Shown piece by piece: positions 45,568 through 55,130 of a stretch of 64,000 nucleotides of DNA. This DNA is from Alteromonas aestuariivivens. GTDB lineage: Bacteria > Pseudomonadota > Gammaproteobacteria > Enterobacterales > Alteromonadaceae. The notes beneath the pieces were generated by a model that saw only the letters and a list, made by a program, of their open reading frames with translations, ran no database searches and had not been told where the DNA came from. How positions within the stretch are numbered: position 1 is the stretch's first letter; every line of letters begins with the position of its first letter. The position numbers were made by a program, and so were the translations under genes. The stretch lies in assembly GCF_003367475.1 (NCBI RefSeq), contig NZ_QRHA01000001.1:1-64000 (forward strand). The letters are read 5' to 3'.

Positions 45568-46766
45568 CCTTGTAACACCTCAATGGGGGCTACGTTGGCA
45601 GCCTGGCGGGCGGGCAAATAGCTGAACGTCATGGAAGTCATTACTGCGACCAAAAACGCGGCTCCATGTGCCCACAGTGGGGCATAAATGGGTACCGCGG
45701 GAACCAGAAGGGCCAGAGTCGAGATGAGAAATTGCGCCAGCGCGAGGCCAATCACACTGGCTGCTATGACCAGCATGAGTGATTCTGTGACAAACAGTCG
45801 GGTGATGAGCCTGCGGCTTGCGCCGATGGCCTTGAGCAAACCAATTTCCTGTCGGCGCTGCTGAACCGAAACCAGGCTCAGATTCATGATTAGGATCCCG
45901 GCCACCAGCAGGCTGATGGCAGCCAGCAAACCCACTACCCCAGTAAGGGTATACATAATGTTGTTGAAGGCACTCATAACGGCCTGCTGGGTGATGATGG
46001 TGATGTCTTCCTCACCCTGATGGCGTTTTTTGATCAGGGCGTAAATACGGTCGATGACAGCCTGTTCGTCGGTGACCGAACTGATGTCGATCAGCAGGCG
46101 GAACAGCGCCTGGGTATTGAACACCGCTTCACTGGCTTTTACCGGGATCAGTATGATGTTACTCAGATCCAGCCCCAGTGATTCCCCCTGGTCAGCAAGC
46201 ACCCCGACTACCCGAAAGCGGTATCCGTCCAGTGTAATCATTTCCCCCAATGGGTTCTGGCGGGCAAACAGTTCCTGTGCCAGACGGGCCCCGAGAATGG
46301 CATCCTGACGGTAGACCCGGTCTGCGTCAGCGGGCAAGCCGGTGCCACTGCCAAATTGCAGTTTACGGGCATGCACAAAGTCGTTGGTGGAGCCAATCAC
46401 CATTGCATCACGTGAAAGGCTTTGGCGGCTGGCCCGGGCGCTACCGGCTATAATGGGCGCCACTCGCACCACTTCGGGGAGCTCGGCGATGCGCCTGGCA
46501 TCTTCCAGGGTGAGATCCCGGTTGGTGCTGCCGTAAAAAGGAATCGCCCCTCCGCTGGTTTGCTTTTTGCCCGGCAGCACAATCAGCAGATTGCTGCCCA
46601 GCATGGCAAACTCCTGTTCGACATAACGCCGTGCGCTCTCCCCCAGGCTCACCAGCACCACCACGGCCAGAACGCCCAGAGCAATGCAAAACGTCAGCAC
46701 GCCGGTACGCCAGCGATGACGGGCGAACAACTGGCTGTTGAAGCTAATAAGGTCGCGGATTTTCAT
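45564..46766 (-). CDS. ABC transporter permease, MacB/FtsX type (first copy)
   Basis: 400 residues with the same layout as the downstream permease: an N-terminal helix, a MacB-PCD domain and three C-terminal helices, ending in PIEVLQG. The two are clearly paralogous but diverged, so the transporter is probably a heterodimer. It overlaps the ATPase gene upstream and the permease gene downstream by 4 nt each (ATGA), giving tight translational coupling. It sits in the inner membrane and transmits ATP-driven motion to the periplasmic domain. Confidence 0.9.
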   Translation of the reverse strand: MKIRDLISFNSQLFARHRWRTGVLTFCIALGVLAVVVLVSLGESARRYVEQEFAMLGSNLLIVLPGKKQTSGGAIPFYGSTNRDLTLEDARRIAELPEVVRVAPIIAGSARASRQSLSRDAMVIGSTNDFVHARKLQFGSGTGLPADADRVYRQDAILGARLAQELFARQNPLGEMITLDGYRFRVVGVLADQGESLGLDLSNIILIPVKASEAVFNTQALFRLLIDISSVTDEQAVIDRIYALIKKRHQGEEDITIITQQAVMSAFNNIMYTLTGVVGLLAAISLLVAGILIMNLSLVSVQQRRQEIGLLKAIGASRRLITRLFVTESLMLVIAASVIGLALAQFLISTLALLVPAVPIYAPLWAHGAAFLVAVMTSMTFSYLPARQAANVAPIEVLQG

Positions 46767-47428
46767 AGCTGGCTGATGACTCCGTCCACCATACGGATAC
46801 GGCGCTGAGCCCGCTCGCCAACTGCGTTATCGTGGGTGACCACAATGAGTGTGATGCCTTCTTTGTTCAGGGCTTCAAGCAGGTGCACAATGTCATTGCC
46901 GGACTGCTGATCGAGATTCCCGGTGGGTTCGTCGGCAAGAATCAAAGTGGGTTGCATCACCAGCGCCCTGGCAATCGCCACGCGCTGCAGCTGTCCGCCT
47001 GATAGCTGGGGGGGGCGGTGCTCGGCCCGATGCGCCAGACCCACCTGTTCGAGCAGTCGATTGACCCGCTGCCGCCGCTCACGGGTGGGCACTTCGGCCA
47101 GTATCAGTGGCAGTGCCACATTTTCAAACGCCGTCAGCCTGTCAATGAGTTGGAAGGACTGAAAAATAAAGCCAATGTAGCGAGCCCGCAGTTCCGCTCG
47201 CTGTTCTTCACCCAACGCCCGGGTTGGGTGCCCTTCGAGGGTGTATTCCCCTTCGTCGATGGTATCCAGCAGGCCGAGCATGTTGAGCAAAGTCGATTTG
47301 CCGGAGCCGGATGGCCCCATAATACTCAGGTAGTCTCCTTGCTCTATTGTCAGGTCAATGTCTTTAAGCACATGAAGGCGGCCCGCCCCTGACGGGTAAT
47401 ACTTGTTGACTCTCTGCAGTTTGATCAC
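46763..47428 (-). CDS. ABC transporter ATP-binding protein (LolD/MacB-type)
   Basis: 221 residues. Walker A is GPSGSGKST (38-46), the Q loop is FIFQSF, the signature is LSGGQLQR, Walker B is [12 protein letters not shown], and the H loop is VVTHD. The GNLD extension is typical of the MacB/LolD/FtsE group. It powers the two permeases encoded next. The GTG start at 47428 overlaps the adaptor stop by 4 nt (GTGA). Gene order is adaptor, ATPase, permease, permease. Confidence 0.95.
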   Translation of the reverse strand: MIKLQRVNKYYPSGAGRLHVLKDIDLTIEQGDYLSIMGPSGSGKSTLLNMLGLLDTIDEGEYTLEGHPTRALGEEQRAELRARYIGFIFQSFQLIDRLTAFENVALPLILAEVPTRERRQRVNRLLEQVGLAHRAEHRPPQLSGGQLQRVAIARALVMQPTLILADEPTGNLDQQSGNDIVHLLEALNKEGITLIVVTHDNAVGERAQRRIRMVDGVISQL

Positions 47429-48564
47429 GGTTTGGCCTGCTGGGATTGGGCGCTCATACCGGGCTCAAGAGTGGCACCATTGGCAGAGATGACAATCTGT
47501 TCCCCGGCTTTCAGCCCTTGCAGCACTTCGGTGATATGCCAGTTGCTCAATCCGGTTTGAAGGCTGCGTTGTTGTAACTGGCTGTCAACAAGTACCCAGA
47601 CTTGGTTATCGTCAAAAATGGCCTGGGTTGGAATGGCCAGAGCCTGATCGCGGGCGGCAATCTCTATAGTCACATCGGCGCTGTAGCCGACCAGCAGCGG
47701 TTCGTTGACTTCGGCAAACTCTACCTCTACCTCAACAGTACGGGCCCGCTTCTCCTGCGCAAATACATAGGGCGCAATGCGCCTTACCAGCCCCTTGAAC
47801 GGGTGATCCCGATAGGCATCAATGTGAATGTCCACCGGTTGCCCCAGTTTGAGTAAACCGGCATCCACTTCATCGATGGGAGCGCTCACGTAGAAGCAGT
47901 GATTGTCAATCAGATCAACATTCGGCAGGGTTGGGATCCCCGGTGGGGAAGGTGTGGCAAATTCGCCAATCTCGCCGTTAATTTCGGCTATAGTGCCGTC
48001 AAATGGGGCAATCAGTCGGGTTTTGCTCAGCTGCGCCTCAAACAGTTCTACCTGCGCTTCGACCTGCCGGGTGTCGGCCTGGCTGATTAGACAGGCAAGA
48101 GCACTGGCCTTGGCACGTGACACGCTGACATCGAGTTGCTCGTCACTGACCAGCTTTCTGCTAAACAGGGTTTTAAGGCGGGTAGCTTCGCGTTGATCCG
48201 TGTCGGCAATAACGCAGGCCCGCTGCTGATTGAGCTTGGCAGACTGCAACGAAGCCTGGGCCTGGCGTAATTGTGCCTGTATGTCATCGTTGAACAGGCT
48301 CAGCAATACGGTGCCTTCGCTGACCGTATCCCCTTCCGACACCGGAATGGTGGCAATTTGGCCGCCGACGGGCACCGACAGTTTGGCCCGGCGGCAGGAT
48401 TGTACCGAGCCGGAGCGGGTATTGGTGACTGCTTGGGCAACCCGTTGAGGCCCGACGGTCTCGGTGGTTACAACCAGCGGTTGCTGGCGAGAGTAAAGCC
48501 AAATTGCCAATGCAATTCCCGCAATTACCAGCACCAAAAATAATTTCTTCATGTCACCATCCAT
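47425..48564 (-). CDS. MacA-like periplasmic adaptor (HlyD family)
   Basis: About 379 residues. One N-terminal membrane anchor (LFLVLVIAGIALAIWLY) is followed by a lipoyl half-motif (SVPVGGQIATIPVSEGDTV), a helical hairpin at about 95-190, the second lipoyl half (TRLIAPFDGTIAEINGE) and a barrel domain. It would bridge the ABC complex to a TolC channel. Three closely spaced starts exist (GTG 48573, ATG 48564, ATG 48552); the ATG at 48564 has AAGGA about 10 nt upstream, but 48552 is also possible. It is the first gene of the four-gene exporter operon. Confidence 0.88.
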   Translation of the reverse strand: MDGDMKKLFLVLVIAGIALAIWLYSRQQPLVVTTETVGPQRVAQAVTNTRSGSVQSCRRAKLSVPVGGQIATIPVSEGDTVSEGTVLLSLFNDDIQAQLRQAQASLQSAKLNQQRACVIADTDQREATRLKTLFSRKLVSDEQLDVSVSRAKASALACLISQADTRQVEAQVELFEAQLSKTRLIAPFDGTIAEINGEIGEFATPSPPGIPTLPNVDLIDNHCFYVSAPIDEVDAGLLKLGQPVDIHIDAYRDHPFKGLVRRIAPYVFAQEKRARTVEVEVEFAEVNEPLLVGYSADVTIEIAARDQALAIPTQAIFDDNQVWVLVDSQLQQRSLQTGLSNWHITEVLQGLKAGEQIVISANGATLEPGMSAQSQQAKP

Positions 48565-48831
48565 TCCGCTCACATCCTTAAATCCCAGTATGGCAAATTT
48601 GCATGGGGATTGGACTGATGCAGCGCAAGGAAACGCCCATTGGTCGAAATTTTTAAAGCTGCCAGAGCTTTATGTTGCTTAGCAGCCTTTCTCGACTATG
48701 TTTAAACCAGCATAGGTCAAGAATTTGTTCTGTACCCGCTTACGTCCCGGTGGGAGTCCGAATGCAGTAACCGGCCACCAACCTTAGAGGAGTACTCTGC
48801 CAACATGGCTTTCATGTGAGGGAACGATTGA

Positions 48832-50277
48832 GTGAAACTACCTTTTTCCAGCTATTTCTCCTTTTATCTCTGTCAGCAAAAATCAGCTAAAACCCGGGTT
48901 TATTTCCATTCAGCCAGGCTAGGCCTGCTTTTACTCACCATAGGAGCATGCATTACCAGTATCCAGGCTCGAAGTGAAGAGACAAGCTGTGAGGTTGGTT
49001 GTGAGGAACAAACCGCAATTGAACGCCCACTGGTCACCAATACGACCATTGAAGCCAGCGTGCTGGATGCGGACTATTTCGCGAATCCGTATCGGGTATC
49101 ACTGTTCAGCCAGGATCATGGTGAAAACGGCGACCGTTTGTGGTCACAGACCAAATCCATGTTCGGGTATGGGCTGGGTGTAATTGCGGTGCTGTATGCC
49201 ATGCCGGAAGATTTTACTAACTGGGACAAAAACGGCGAGGTGCTGGGCAAATGGTCTGAAAACGTTAAGGAAGTAGCGGTTTGGGACCGAGACGTCTGGT
49301 ATATCAATTACATCGGTCACCCCTATTTTGGCGGCGTCTATTATCAGGTGGCGAGAAAATCCGGCTACCGGCAATGGGATTCGTTTGTGTACGCCGCACT
49401 AATGTCGACCTTTTACTGGGAGTATGGTGTTGAGGCGTTTGCCGAGCGCCCCTCGCTACAGGATTTGGTAGCGACACCTGTGGGTGGCTGGCTGTGGGGA
49501 GAATGGATGTACCGAACCGAGATGGACATCCGGGCGAACGGTGGTGAGCTTTGGGGCTCAAAAGGATGGGGCAGCACCGCATTGTTTTTGCTTGATCCGG
49601 TCGACAGCCTGGGCCGGGGAATGAACCGGCTGTTCAACCGCCAGATTGTAAAGGCTGGTACTGGCTACATTAATGTGCGCGAAGTTGCAGTTAACAGTAT
49701 GGGCGATACCGAAAATCAACTTGTGCTGGGCATGTCGTTTTTGCTGGGAGATGGCAGCGCCGACACCGAGGCAGGTTTTACAGTGCCGGATTACACTTCA
49801 CTTACCCATGATCCGGTGGATTACAGCATGATCAGCGTGGGCCTGGGCGTTGGGCATGTGCTTCTGGACGACTTGTGGGGGCTGGATAACGATGTCACAG
49901 GTAGTATGGAAATTGGCCTGCATTTCAGTCGGCGCTTTTCTGCGCACCTGGCCTTTTCCCGGGGGTACCCGGAGGCAACCGGCTCAGACGAGCGTATTCC
50001 GTATGAAAACTACAGCCTCAACGGCCAGTATTACTTCAACACCGAGGGAAATCTGCGGCCGTATCTGGCGTTGGGTTTTGGCCAGCAGCTGCGCGATCAG
50101 GACCGGGATCTGGATGTGTTTGTGGTGCATGCAGGTGTCGGGCTTTATGGCAAAATTACTGACAAGTGGGCCTGGCAGGCGGACTGGCGCGCCTACCACA
50201 GCACGCGTTTCGATTCCACCGACAGCCTGCTCAACCTCATGATGATTTACCGTTTTGGCAAAGGGGAGTGGTATTAG
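48832..50277 (+). CDS. DUF3943 outer-membrane-like protein
   Basis: 481 residues. An N-terminal hydrophobic segment (about 27-46) serves as signal or anchor. The central region carries the DUF3943 pattern: WYINYIGHPYFGGVYYQVAR, then TFYWEYGVEAFAERPS and LVATPVGGWLWGE. The C-terminal third is a series of amphipathic beta strands ending in MMIYRFGKGEWY, like an outer-membrane barrel. The function of DUF3943 is unknown. A GTG start at 48832 has GAGGGA 8 nt upstream. It stands alone between the ABC exporter and a small membrane protein gene. Confidence 0.82.
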   Translation: MKLPFSSYFSFYLCQQKSAKTRVYFHSARLGLLLLTIGACITSIQARSEETSCEVGCEEQTAIERPLVTNTTIEASVLDADYFANPYRVSLFSQDHGENGDRLWSQTKSMFGYGLGVIAVLYAMPEDFTNWDKNGEVLGKWSENVKEVAVWDRDVWYINYIGHPYFGGVYYQVARKSGYRQWDSFVYAALMSTFYWEYGVEAFAERPSLQDLVATPVGGWLWGEWMYRTEMDIRANGGELWGSKGWGSTALFLLDPVDSLGRGMNRLFNRQIVKAGTGYINVREVAVNSMGDTENQLVLGMSFLLGDGSADTEAGFTVPDYTSLTHDPVDYSMISVGLGVGHVLLDDLWGLDNDVTGSMEIGLHFSRRFSAHLAFSRGYPEATGSDERIPYENYSLNGQYYFNTEGNLRPYLALGFGQQLRDQDRDLDVFVVHAGVGLYGKITDKWAWQADWRAYHSTRFDSTDSLLNLMMIYRFGKGEWY

Positions 50278-50351
50278 GGCTGTAGTATGCCTGCACTACC
50301 AGCGAATTGCTGTTGAGGACAACAGACAGCCTTCTGCTGAGTGGGGGCTGG

Positions 50352-50636
50352 TTATTCGCTGTGCTGCCTCTTATTGTCTTCATACATCAGGTAGATCACT
50401 ATTCCAGCCATGGATGCGGTGAAGACAATAGCGATGACGTACAAGGGAAGCAGATTCCCATCGACAAATATGGCATAGGCACAGACCAGAAAAAAGCCCA
50501 GCGAGATGACGACTTTTTTGGCGAATTTCTCGCGCAGAATGGTACCGGCATCCACGAAGTAATGCACCTTGCGATAAACCAAAGCTTCAACAAAACCCAA
50601 TATCAAACCGAATATCAGAAACGTCAGGTATACCAT
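50352..50636 (-). CDS. Small membrane protein, unknown function
   Basis: 94 residues with about three hydrophobic helices (1-19, 41-58 and 62-82) and polar ends. I do not recognise a family. The ATG at 50636 is well supported by AAGGAGGT 6 nt upstream; a longer reading frame has no such site. It converges with the DUF3943 gene and has no partner. Confidence 0.62.
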   Translation of the reverse strand: MVYLTFLIFGLILGFVEALVYRKVHYFVDAGTILREKFAKKVVISLGFFLVCAYAIFVDGNLLPLYVIAIVFTASMAGIVIYLMYEDNKRQHSE

Positions 50637-51034
50637 CACTGTACCTCCTTGATAAGTTTGAATTGTATTGACCTGTTCACTTTTTCCGCTTGAAGCATTC
50701 GGTCGAGAGTAATCTCTTAGCCTGAAGAAGCAGAAAATTTCGATCATATTACGTTATGTTTCAAAGGCTAACCAGTCTGTCAGGGAAGCTGGTTAATGGT
50801 GAGGATGGTTCGAACGCACAAATTTATTCGAAACGAGCCGGACTAAAATAATTAGCATTAGGCGACCCAACTTTGGGTGGGTTGAGTACAATGAACCATG
50901 CGGTGCCATGATTACCGGGTCAAAAGGGGAAACACAAAGCAATGCTTCTACCCTCCTTCGAAGAACCTTCGTGTGCATCAGTTGTGAGTATAGAAAATAT
51001 ACAGCGTTAACCCTATACTGCGCTATTCGCTCGA
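50637..51034. other. Intergenic region, nothing recognised
   Basis: About 400 bp between the small membrane protein and the glycosyltransferase gene. I find no ORF with a ribosome site, tRNA or strong terminator. A GGTTCGAAC string at 50807-50815 resembles a tRNA T-loop, but no tRNA folds around it. Confidence 0.4.
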
Positions 51035-52240
51035 GTGAATGAGCAGACTAAAACGTATAGGTGTTTGTTTTTTATGCGTCATACAGATGGCGGTTATTTG
51101 TGTATTTATTTGCCCTCCGTAACCGGGCACCACCTCACCTATCTGGATAAGGTGATTAGGGCTCTGGAACCCACGGAGTCCCTGCTGGTGCTCACGCCCG
51201 CGGTTAACGAGGAATTCAACCGCATAACTGCCTGCGTAGGCAAGGTCATTCAGTATGAGAGAAAGTTCAGCGCCAATAGCTTTATTCAGAGTTTTCACGA
51301 ATGCCGGGTTCTGCTGAAGTGTACGCAAGGGTATGCAATCAAAAAGGTTATCGCCCCAACCGGGTGCTCGGCTGCGTTTTTGTGGCCGTTGTTTAATGTA
51401 AAGGCGCGTTTTGATTATCATTTTTTGATGTTGAGCCCGGCGTTGATAAACAATAAATCCGTGCTCGAAAATCTGGTCAAGGCTGGCTTGCTCTGTATGC
51501 ACAGAAAAGGCAAATTGAGCACTATCGATAATGCTTCCTATAACAGCAACGGGCTTTTTGGCCGGTTCATCCGAAACAAGTTTTCGCTTATTCCCGATCC
51601 CATCGACACTAATACACCGGCCGAAAAAGCGGATGCCTTAAAACATTTCGGACTTGAGAAGGGCGACTTCAATGTGTTGATGTGCGGAGCATTGAACAGC
51701 CACCCGCGTAAAAACACGCTTACTCTTATCAAGTCTGTGATTCAAATTCCACCAGGGGAGAAAATTCGACTGGTTCTGGCCGGAAGAATTTCACCGGACA
51801 TCCTGGATTACATCGCAACCCTTCCTGCAGAGCAAAGCCGAAAGCTGCTTGTTATCAATCGGTTTCTCAGCGATCAGGAACTGATGGACATCACCCATTG
51901 CTGTAATCTGGTGTGTACACCCTACACCCACCACTATAGCCCGTCGGGCATTGTTCTGAGGGCTATCAAAACCCGAACGCCGGTACTGGTGCCGAATTAT
52001 CACTGGTTCAGGTACATGAAAGACAACTATGGCATCGGATATTCTGTTGAAACCCTGAGCGAAGATAATATTGCTCAGGCCATTGTTGATATCAAAAACA
52101 GGAAAAAGCCGGAGCCGCTGTTTGGTCATCAGCAAGAACTGATTGATTACTTTTCGGCAGAAAATTTCCAGCAACACTGGAAAGCCATCGTATATTCGCG
52201 GAGTCAGTTGATGGGATACGCGGATATTAGACTGCCTTGA
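51035..52240 (+). CDS. Glycosyltransferase, GT-B fold (GT4-like)
   Basis: 401 residues. The C-terminal domain shows the GT4 pattern: FNVLMCGALNSHPRKN, then IRLVLAGRIS, LLVINRFLSDQELMDIT, and the donor-site YSPSGIVLRAIKTRTPVLVPN, where the acidic residue of the usual EGFG...E pattern is replaced by S/G-I. The N-terminal domain is poorly conserved. It probably transfers a sugar from a nucleotide donor in cell-surface synthesis. It is an orphan: no other polysaccharide genes are near. The GTG at 51035 is uncertain, with an in-frame ATG 13 codons later at 51074. Confidence 0.7.
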   Translation: MNEQTKTYRCLFFMRHTDGGYLCIYLPSVTGHHLTYLDKVIRALEPTESLLVLTPAVNEEFNRITACVGKVIQYERKFSANSFIQSFHECRVLLKCTQGYAIKKVIAPTGCSAAFLWPLFNVKARFDYHFLMLSPALINNKSVLENLVKAGLLCMHRKGKLSTIDNASYNSNGLFGRFIRNKFSLIPDPIDTNTPAEKADALKHFGLEKGDFNVLMCGALNSHPRKNTLTLIKSVIQIPPGEKIRLVLAGRISPDILDYIATLPAEQSRKLLVINRFLSDQELMDITHCCNLVCTPYTHHYSPSGIVLRAIKTRTPVLVPNYHWFRYMKDNYGIGYSVETLSEDNIAQAIVDIKNRKKPEPLFGHQQELIDYFSAENFQQHWKAIVYSRSQLMGYADIRLP

Positions 52241-52340
52241 GATGTTTTTCTGCGGGTAAATTTATCGCCACACTCCATCACTGACTGACTTTATCAGGTT
52301 GGGTTTAAATGGTTTCAATCCTATTCACGACCGGGCATAC

Positions 52341-52368
52341 CAGATAAAAAAAGGGCGCTGTCGCGCCC
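52341..52368 (-). terminator. Rho-independent terminator of the sulfosugar-locus TonB receptor
   Basis: GGGCGC (52353-52358) pairs with GCGCCC (52363-52368) around TGTC. On the minus strand a run of seven T residues follows. It sits 28 bp past the stop of the TonB receptor gene. Confidence 0.9.
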
Positions 52369-52396
52369 CTTTCCACCCCCCCTGCTTTTGACAGAG

Positions 52397-54817
52397 TTAG
52401 AACTGTGCCTTGAATGCGACGCCAAAATAGCGATCTGCATCACGAGGGATTTGATAACGGAAGTTATCACCGCTGTACGTAGTGGCATAACTGTCGTCAA
52501 GCAGGTTTTTCGCAATGAGTGAAACGCGGAAGGCATCGTCTTTGAACGACAGACCAACACTGGCATTAAGCATATTGTAAGCCGGCAACAGTGAGGCAGG
52601 GTTAAAGCCGCCTGTATTGCCCGGAAGATCGGAATATTGCTCGTCGGTATAAATGTAAGACGCATTATAGAAGACGTCAAAGCCTGACTGGGTTTCCATC
52701 AGGTATTCAGCCGACAGTGAGAATTTCAGGTCTGGGGAGAAAGGCACATCGAGACCTGAACGATCGGTACAGGAGCCGGCCGCCACTTCTACCGGGCAGT
52801 TAAATTTATCAATCTCAGCTTTAGTGTAGGCGGCACCACCGTAGAGCGTCAGGTTGTCTGTCGCATTCCACATGAGATCAACTTCGACACCTTGGGTGGT
52901 AACATCACCGGCATTGGTCAATCGGGTAATACAGGTACCGTCCGAGCAGTCAAAATTGTTTGCCTGAAAACCTTCGATATCGGTGGTGAATACAGCCAGA
53001 TTTAACAGCAGGTCACGACCTGCATACTTGTAGCCAAGCTCGAATGCATCAGACGTTTCAGCACCGATAGTTCTGCCGTCGTTTGCGGGATTAAAGTTGT
53101 AGTAAACGTTAAAGCCCGGGCCTTTATAGCCTTGAGAATAAGTACCATAAATCATCTGATGGTCGGCGATATCAACCTGGATACCGACGCGGCCGGAGAG
53201 GTTGGTTTCACTTACACTTCCCCGGGCATCGGTGTCTTCCGTTGCAGGGCGCACACCCACACCACGGCGGCCGTATTCATCATTATTGACCCGACGGTGC
53301 GTGTACGAGACCTCGTCGTCGGTGTAACGCAGACCGAAAATCAGACGCATGTCTTCGGTGATGTCATAGGTACCATCACCAAAAACCGCCCAGTTGTTAA
53401 ACTCGGTGCTCATGTATGCAGTGGCTGAGACTATGTCGTTGGCGTTACAGCTTACCCCAAGAGAATCGGCATAAGCGTCGAGGTCCGACAGCGCGGTTGC
53501 TAACGCGTCTCCCGAGAGATTATTTTCGGCATAGAATGTCAGAGCCTGATCCAGCTGCCCAGCGTTGTTCTGACAGCTGGCATCACGAGTAAAGTTACGT
53601 TCTGAATCCATGTTCCAATAAAACACGCCAGCCAGGAAATTGAATGGGCCGGACATGTTGGAAGCTACGCGAAACTCCTGTGAAAACTGGCTCCATTCCT
53701 GAGGACCAACATCGTGAAGGAGAAAGGGGGCACCAAATACAGGTTCATTGCTGTCGCCCGCTATCGAGGTAAAATCACCTTCCCGGTACTCTATGTTTTC
53801 CCAGGAGCGTTGTGCGGTAATTGAAGTATAGGTGAAGTCGCCTATGGTCTTGTCTACCTGCACAGAGAATGCGGAGTGATCATCAATGGTGCGCGATTCA
53901 AAATCGTGATCTATGCGGCGCTGCTCCAGGTCAATATCTGCTACACCGTCAACAATACCATTGCTGTCTGGAGCGGCGCTGGAATCAGGGTTTCTGCCGC
54001 TTGGCAGGCCTTCCAGGTCGGCGCAACAGTCATCATTGGCACGGTAGAATTCACTGATGAACTTGACGGAAAGGTCGTCGGAAGGTTCATACAGTACCAC
54101 GGCCCGCGCCCCTTCACGATCGTAACCGTTCACTTTTTCGTTGTTGTAGACATTGTCGATGTAGCCGTCAAACTTACCCTGGAACACCGTCAGGCTGGCT
54201 GAAAGTTCATCAGTCAACCCGCCACTGACGGTGCCTTTTAAGCGGTATTCGTTGTCCTGGTAGAACTCGGTCGACAGGCTGCCGGTAAGATCCTGGGATG
54301 GGTCTTTGGTGGTGATGTTTACCACACCCGCTGAGGCGTTTTTACCAAAAAGCGTACCCTGCGGCCCACGCAGTACCTCAATGCGGTTAACGTCGTAAAG
54401 ATCGGCAAACGCCTGACCAGAACGCCCCATTACGACACCATCAACCACAGTGGCGACACTGGGTTCGGCCGCAATACTGAATGAAATGGTACCGATACCA
54501 CGCACGGTAAGTGCCGAGTTTCGTGTGGTCGTTCCTTTTCTGAAACTTACTGAGGGGACAAGGGCTTGAAGATTTTCAACGTTGTTGGCGAAGGCCGCAT
54601 CAATCTGATCACCACGAAGAACGGAAACCGCGAGTGGTACATCGCTAATGCTTTGTACGCGCTTTTGAGAAGTAACTATAATTTGCTCAAACGATTTTTC
54701 ATTCTCTTTTGCCTCAACTTGCTCTGCCTCTTGAGCAAAACCGTGTGCGCTTACGAGCAATCCAGATGTCATTGCGAGCGTAACAGCCCGATTAACCATC
54801 GACCTTCTTGTATTCAT
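52397..54817 (-). CDS. TonB-dependent receptor of the sulfosugar locus
   Basis: 806 residues. A signal peptide (about 1-30, cleavage HGFA-QE) leads to a TonB-box/plug segment (IIVTSQKR, SVATVVDGVVMGR, IEVLRGPQGTLFGKNAS) and a 22-strand barrel ending in GVAFKAQF. It should import a ligand over the outer membrane, here probably sulfoquinovosyl glycerol or another SQ glycoside (inference from neighbours and shared operator). The ATG at 54817 has GGAG 6 nt upstream; a TTG four codons earlier overlaps that site. Its promoter and palindromic operator lie about 180-230 bp upstream, matching those of the GH31 and reductase operons. A strong terminator follows, so it is monocistronic. Confidence 0.92.
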   Translation of the reverse strand: MNTRRSMVNRAVTLAMTSGLLVSAHGFAQEAEQVEAKENEKSFEQIIVTSQKRVQSISDVPLAVSVLRGDQIDAAFANNVENLQALVPSVSFRKGTTTRNSALTVRGIGTISFSIAAEPSVATVVDGVVMGRSGQAFADLYDVNRIEVLRGPQGTLFGKNASAGVVNITTKDPSQDLTGSLSTEFYQDNEYRLKGTVSGGLTDELSASLTVFQGKFDGYIDNVYNNEKVNGYDREGARAVVLYEPSDDLSVKFISEFYRANDDCCADLEGLPSGRNPDSSAAPDSNGIVDGVADIDLEQRRIDHDFESRTIDDHSAFSVQVDKTIGDFTYTSITAQRSWENIEYREGDFTSIAGDSNEPVFGAPFLLHDVGPQEWSQFSQEFRVASNMSGPFNFLAGVFYWNMDSERNFTRDASCQNNAGQLDQALTFYAENNLSGDALATALSDLDAYADSLGVSCNANDIVSATAYMSTEFNNWAVFGDGTYDITEDMRLIFGLRYTDDEVSYTHRRVNNDEYGRRGVGVRPATEDTDARGSVSETNLSGRVGIQVDIADHQMIYGTYSQGYKGPGFNVYYNFNPANDGRTIGAETSDAFELGYKYAGRDLLLNLAVFTTDIEGFQANNFDCSDGTCITRLTNAGDVTTQGVEVDLMWNATDNLTLYGGAAYTKAEIDKFNCPVEVAAGSCTDRSGLDVPFSPDLKFSLSAEYLMETQSGFDVFYNASYIYTDEQYSDLPGNTGGFNPASLLPAYNMLNASVGLSFKDDAFRVSLIAKNLLDDSYATTYSGDNFRYQIPRDADRYFGVAFKAQF

Positions 54818-54994
54818 TATGTTCTCCAAGTTTCGCTTTTCACGCTTTTGGCCAACGACACCCAGAAGTAGCTTATTGGCAGATCGTTAACATCAAGCGA
54901 TTGATTTTTATTGTATTGACGTAGGGTTAGGGTACAGAACTACGCAATCAGCAATTTATAAAACAGTCTTAAGTGTAACAAGTGTCTTTTGTCT

Positions 54995-55014
54995 AATGTC
55001 TTATATAAGACATT
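54995..55014. promoter_or_regulatory. GntR operator, copy 1 (TonB receptor)
   Basis: A perfect 20-bp palindrome with core ATGTCTTATATAAGACAT. It lies 3 bp downstream of the -10 of the receptor promoter. An extra half-site-like GTCT/GTGTCTTT cluster lies just downstream (54982-54994). The match to copies 2 and 3 makes it a shared regulator site, most likely for the GntR protein encoded at 59163. Confidence 0.9.
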
Positions 55015-55017
55015 GGC

Positions 55018-55046
55018 AGGTTAACCAATTGTTAATGTTATTGCAA
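55018..55046 (-). promoter_or_regulatory. Sigma-70 promoter of the TonB receptor gene
   Basis: On the minus strand TTGCAA (55041-55046), a 17-bp spacer and TAACCT (55018-55023) form a promoter directly upstream of operator copy 1. The same arrangement precedes the other two units. Confidence 0.7.
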
Positions 55047-55130
55047 ATATGCTGTTAATTTTTTTGTTTGTTTTTGTTTCATAATAACTTGGCAAGCGGA
55101 TAGGGACTTACATCCAGTTGAAAATTCGAT

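Noticed and set aside
44791-45621. Long plus-strand frame (276 codons) opposite an ABC permease
   Set aside because: Antisense shadow; rich in His/Gln/Arg as expected from reverse reading of a membrane protein gene.
50800-50820. GGTTCGAAC, similar to a tRNA T-loop
   Set aside because: Flanking bases do not pair to make a T-stem, and no anticodon or acceptor arm can be built.
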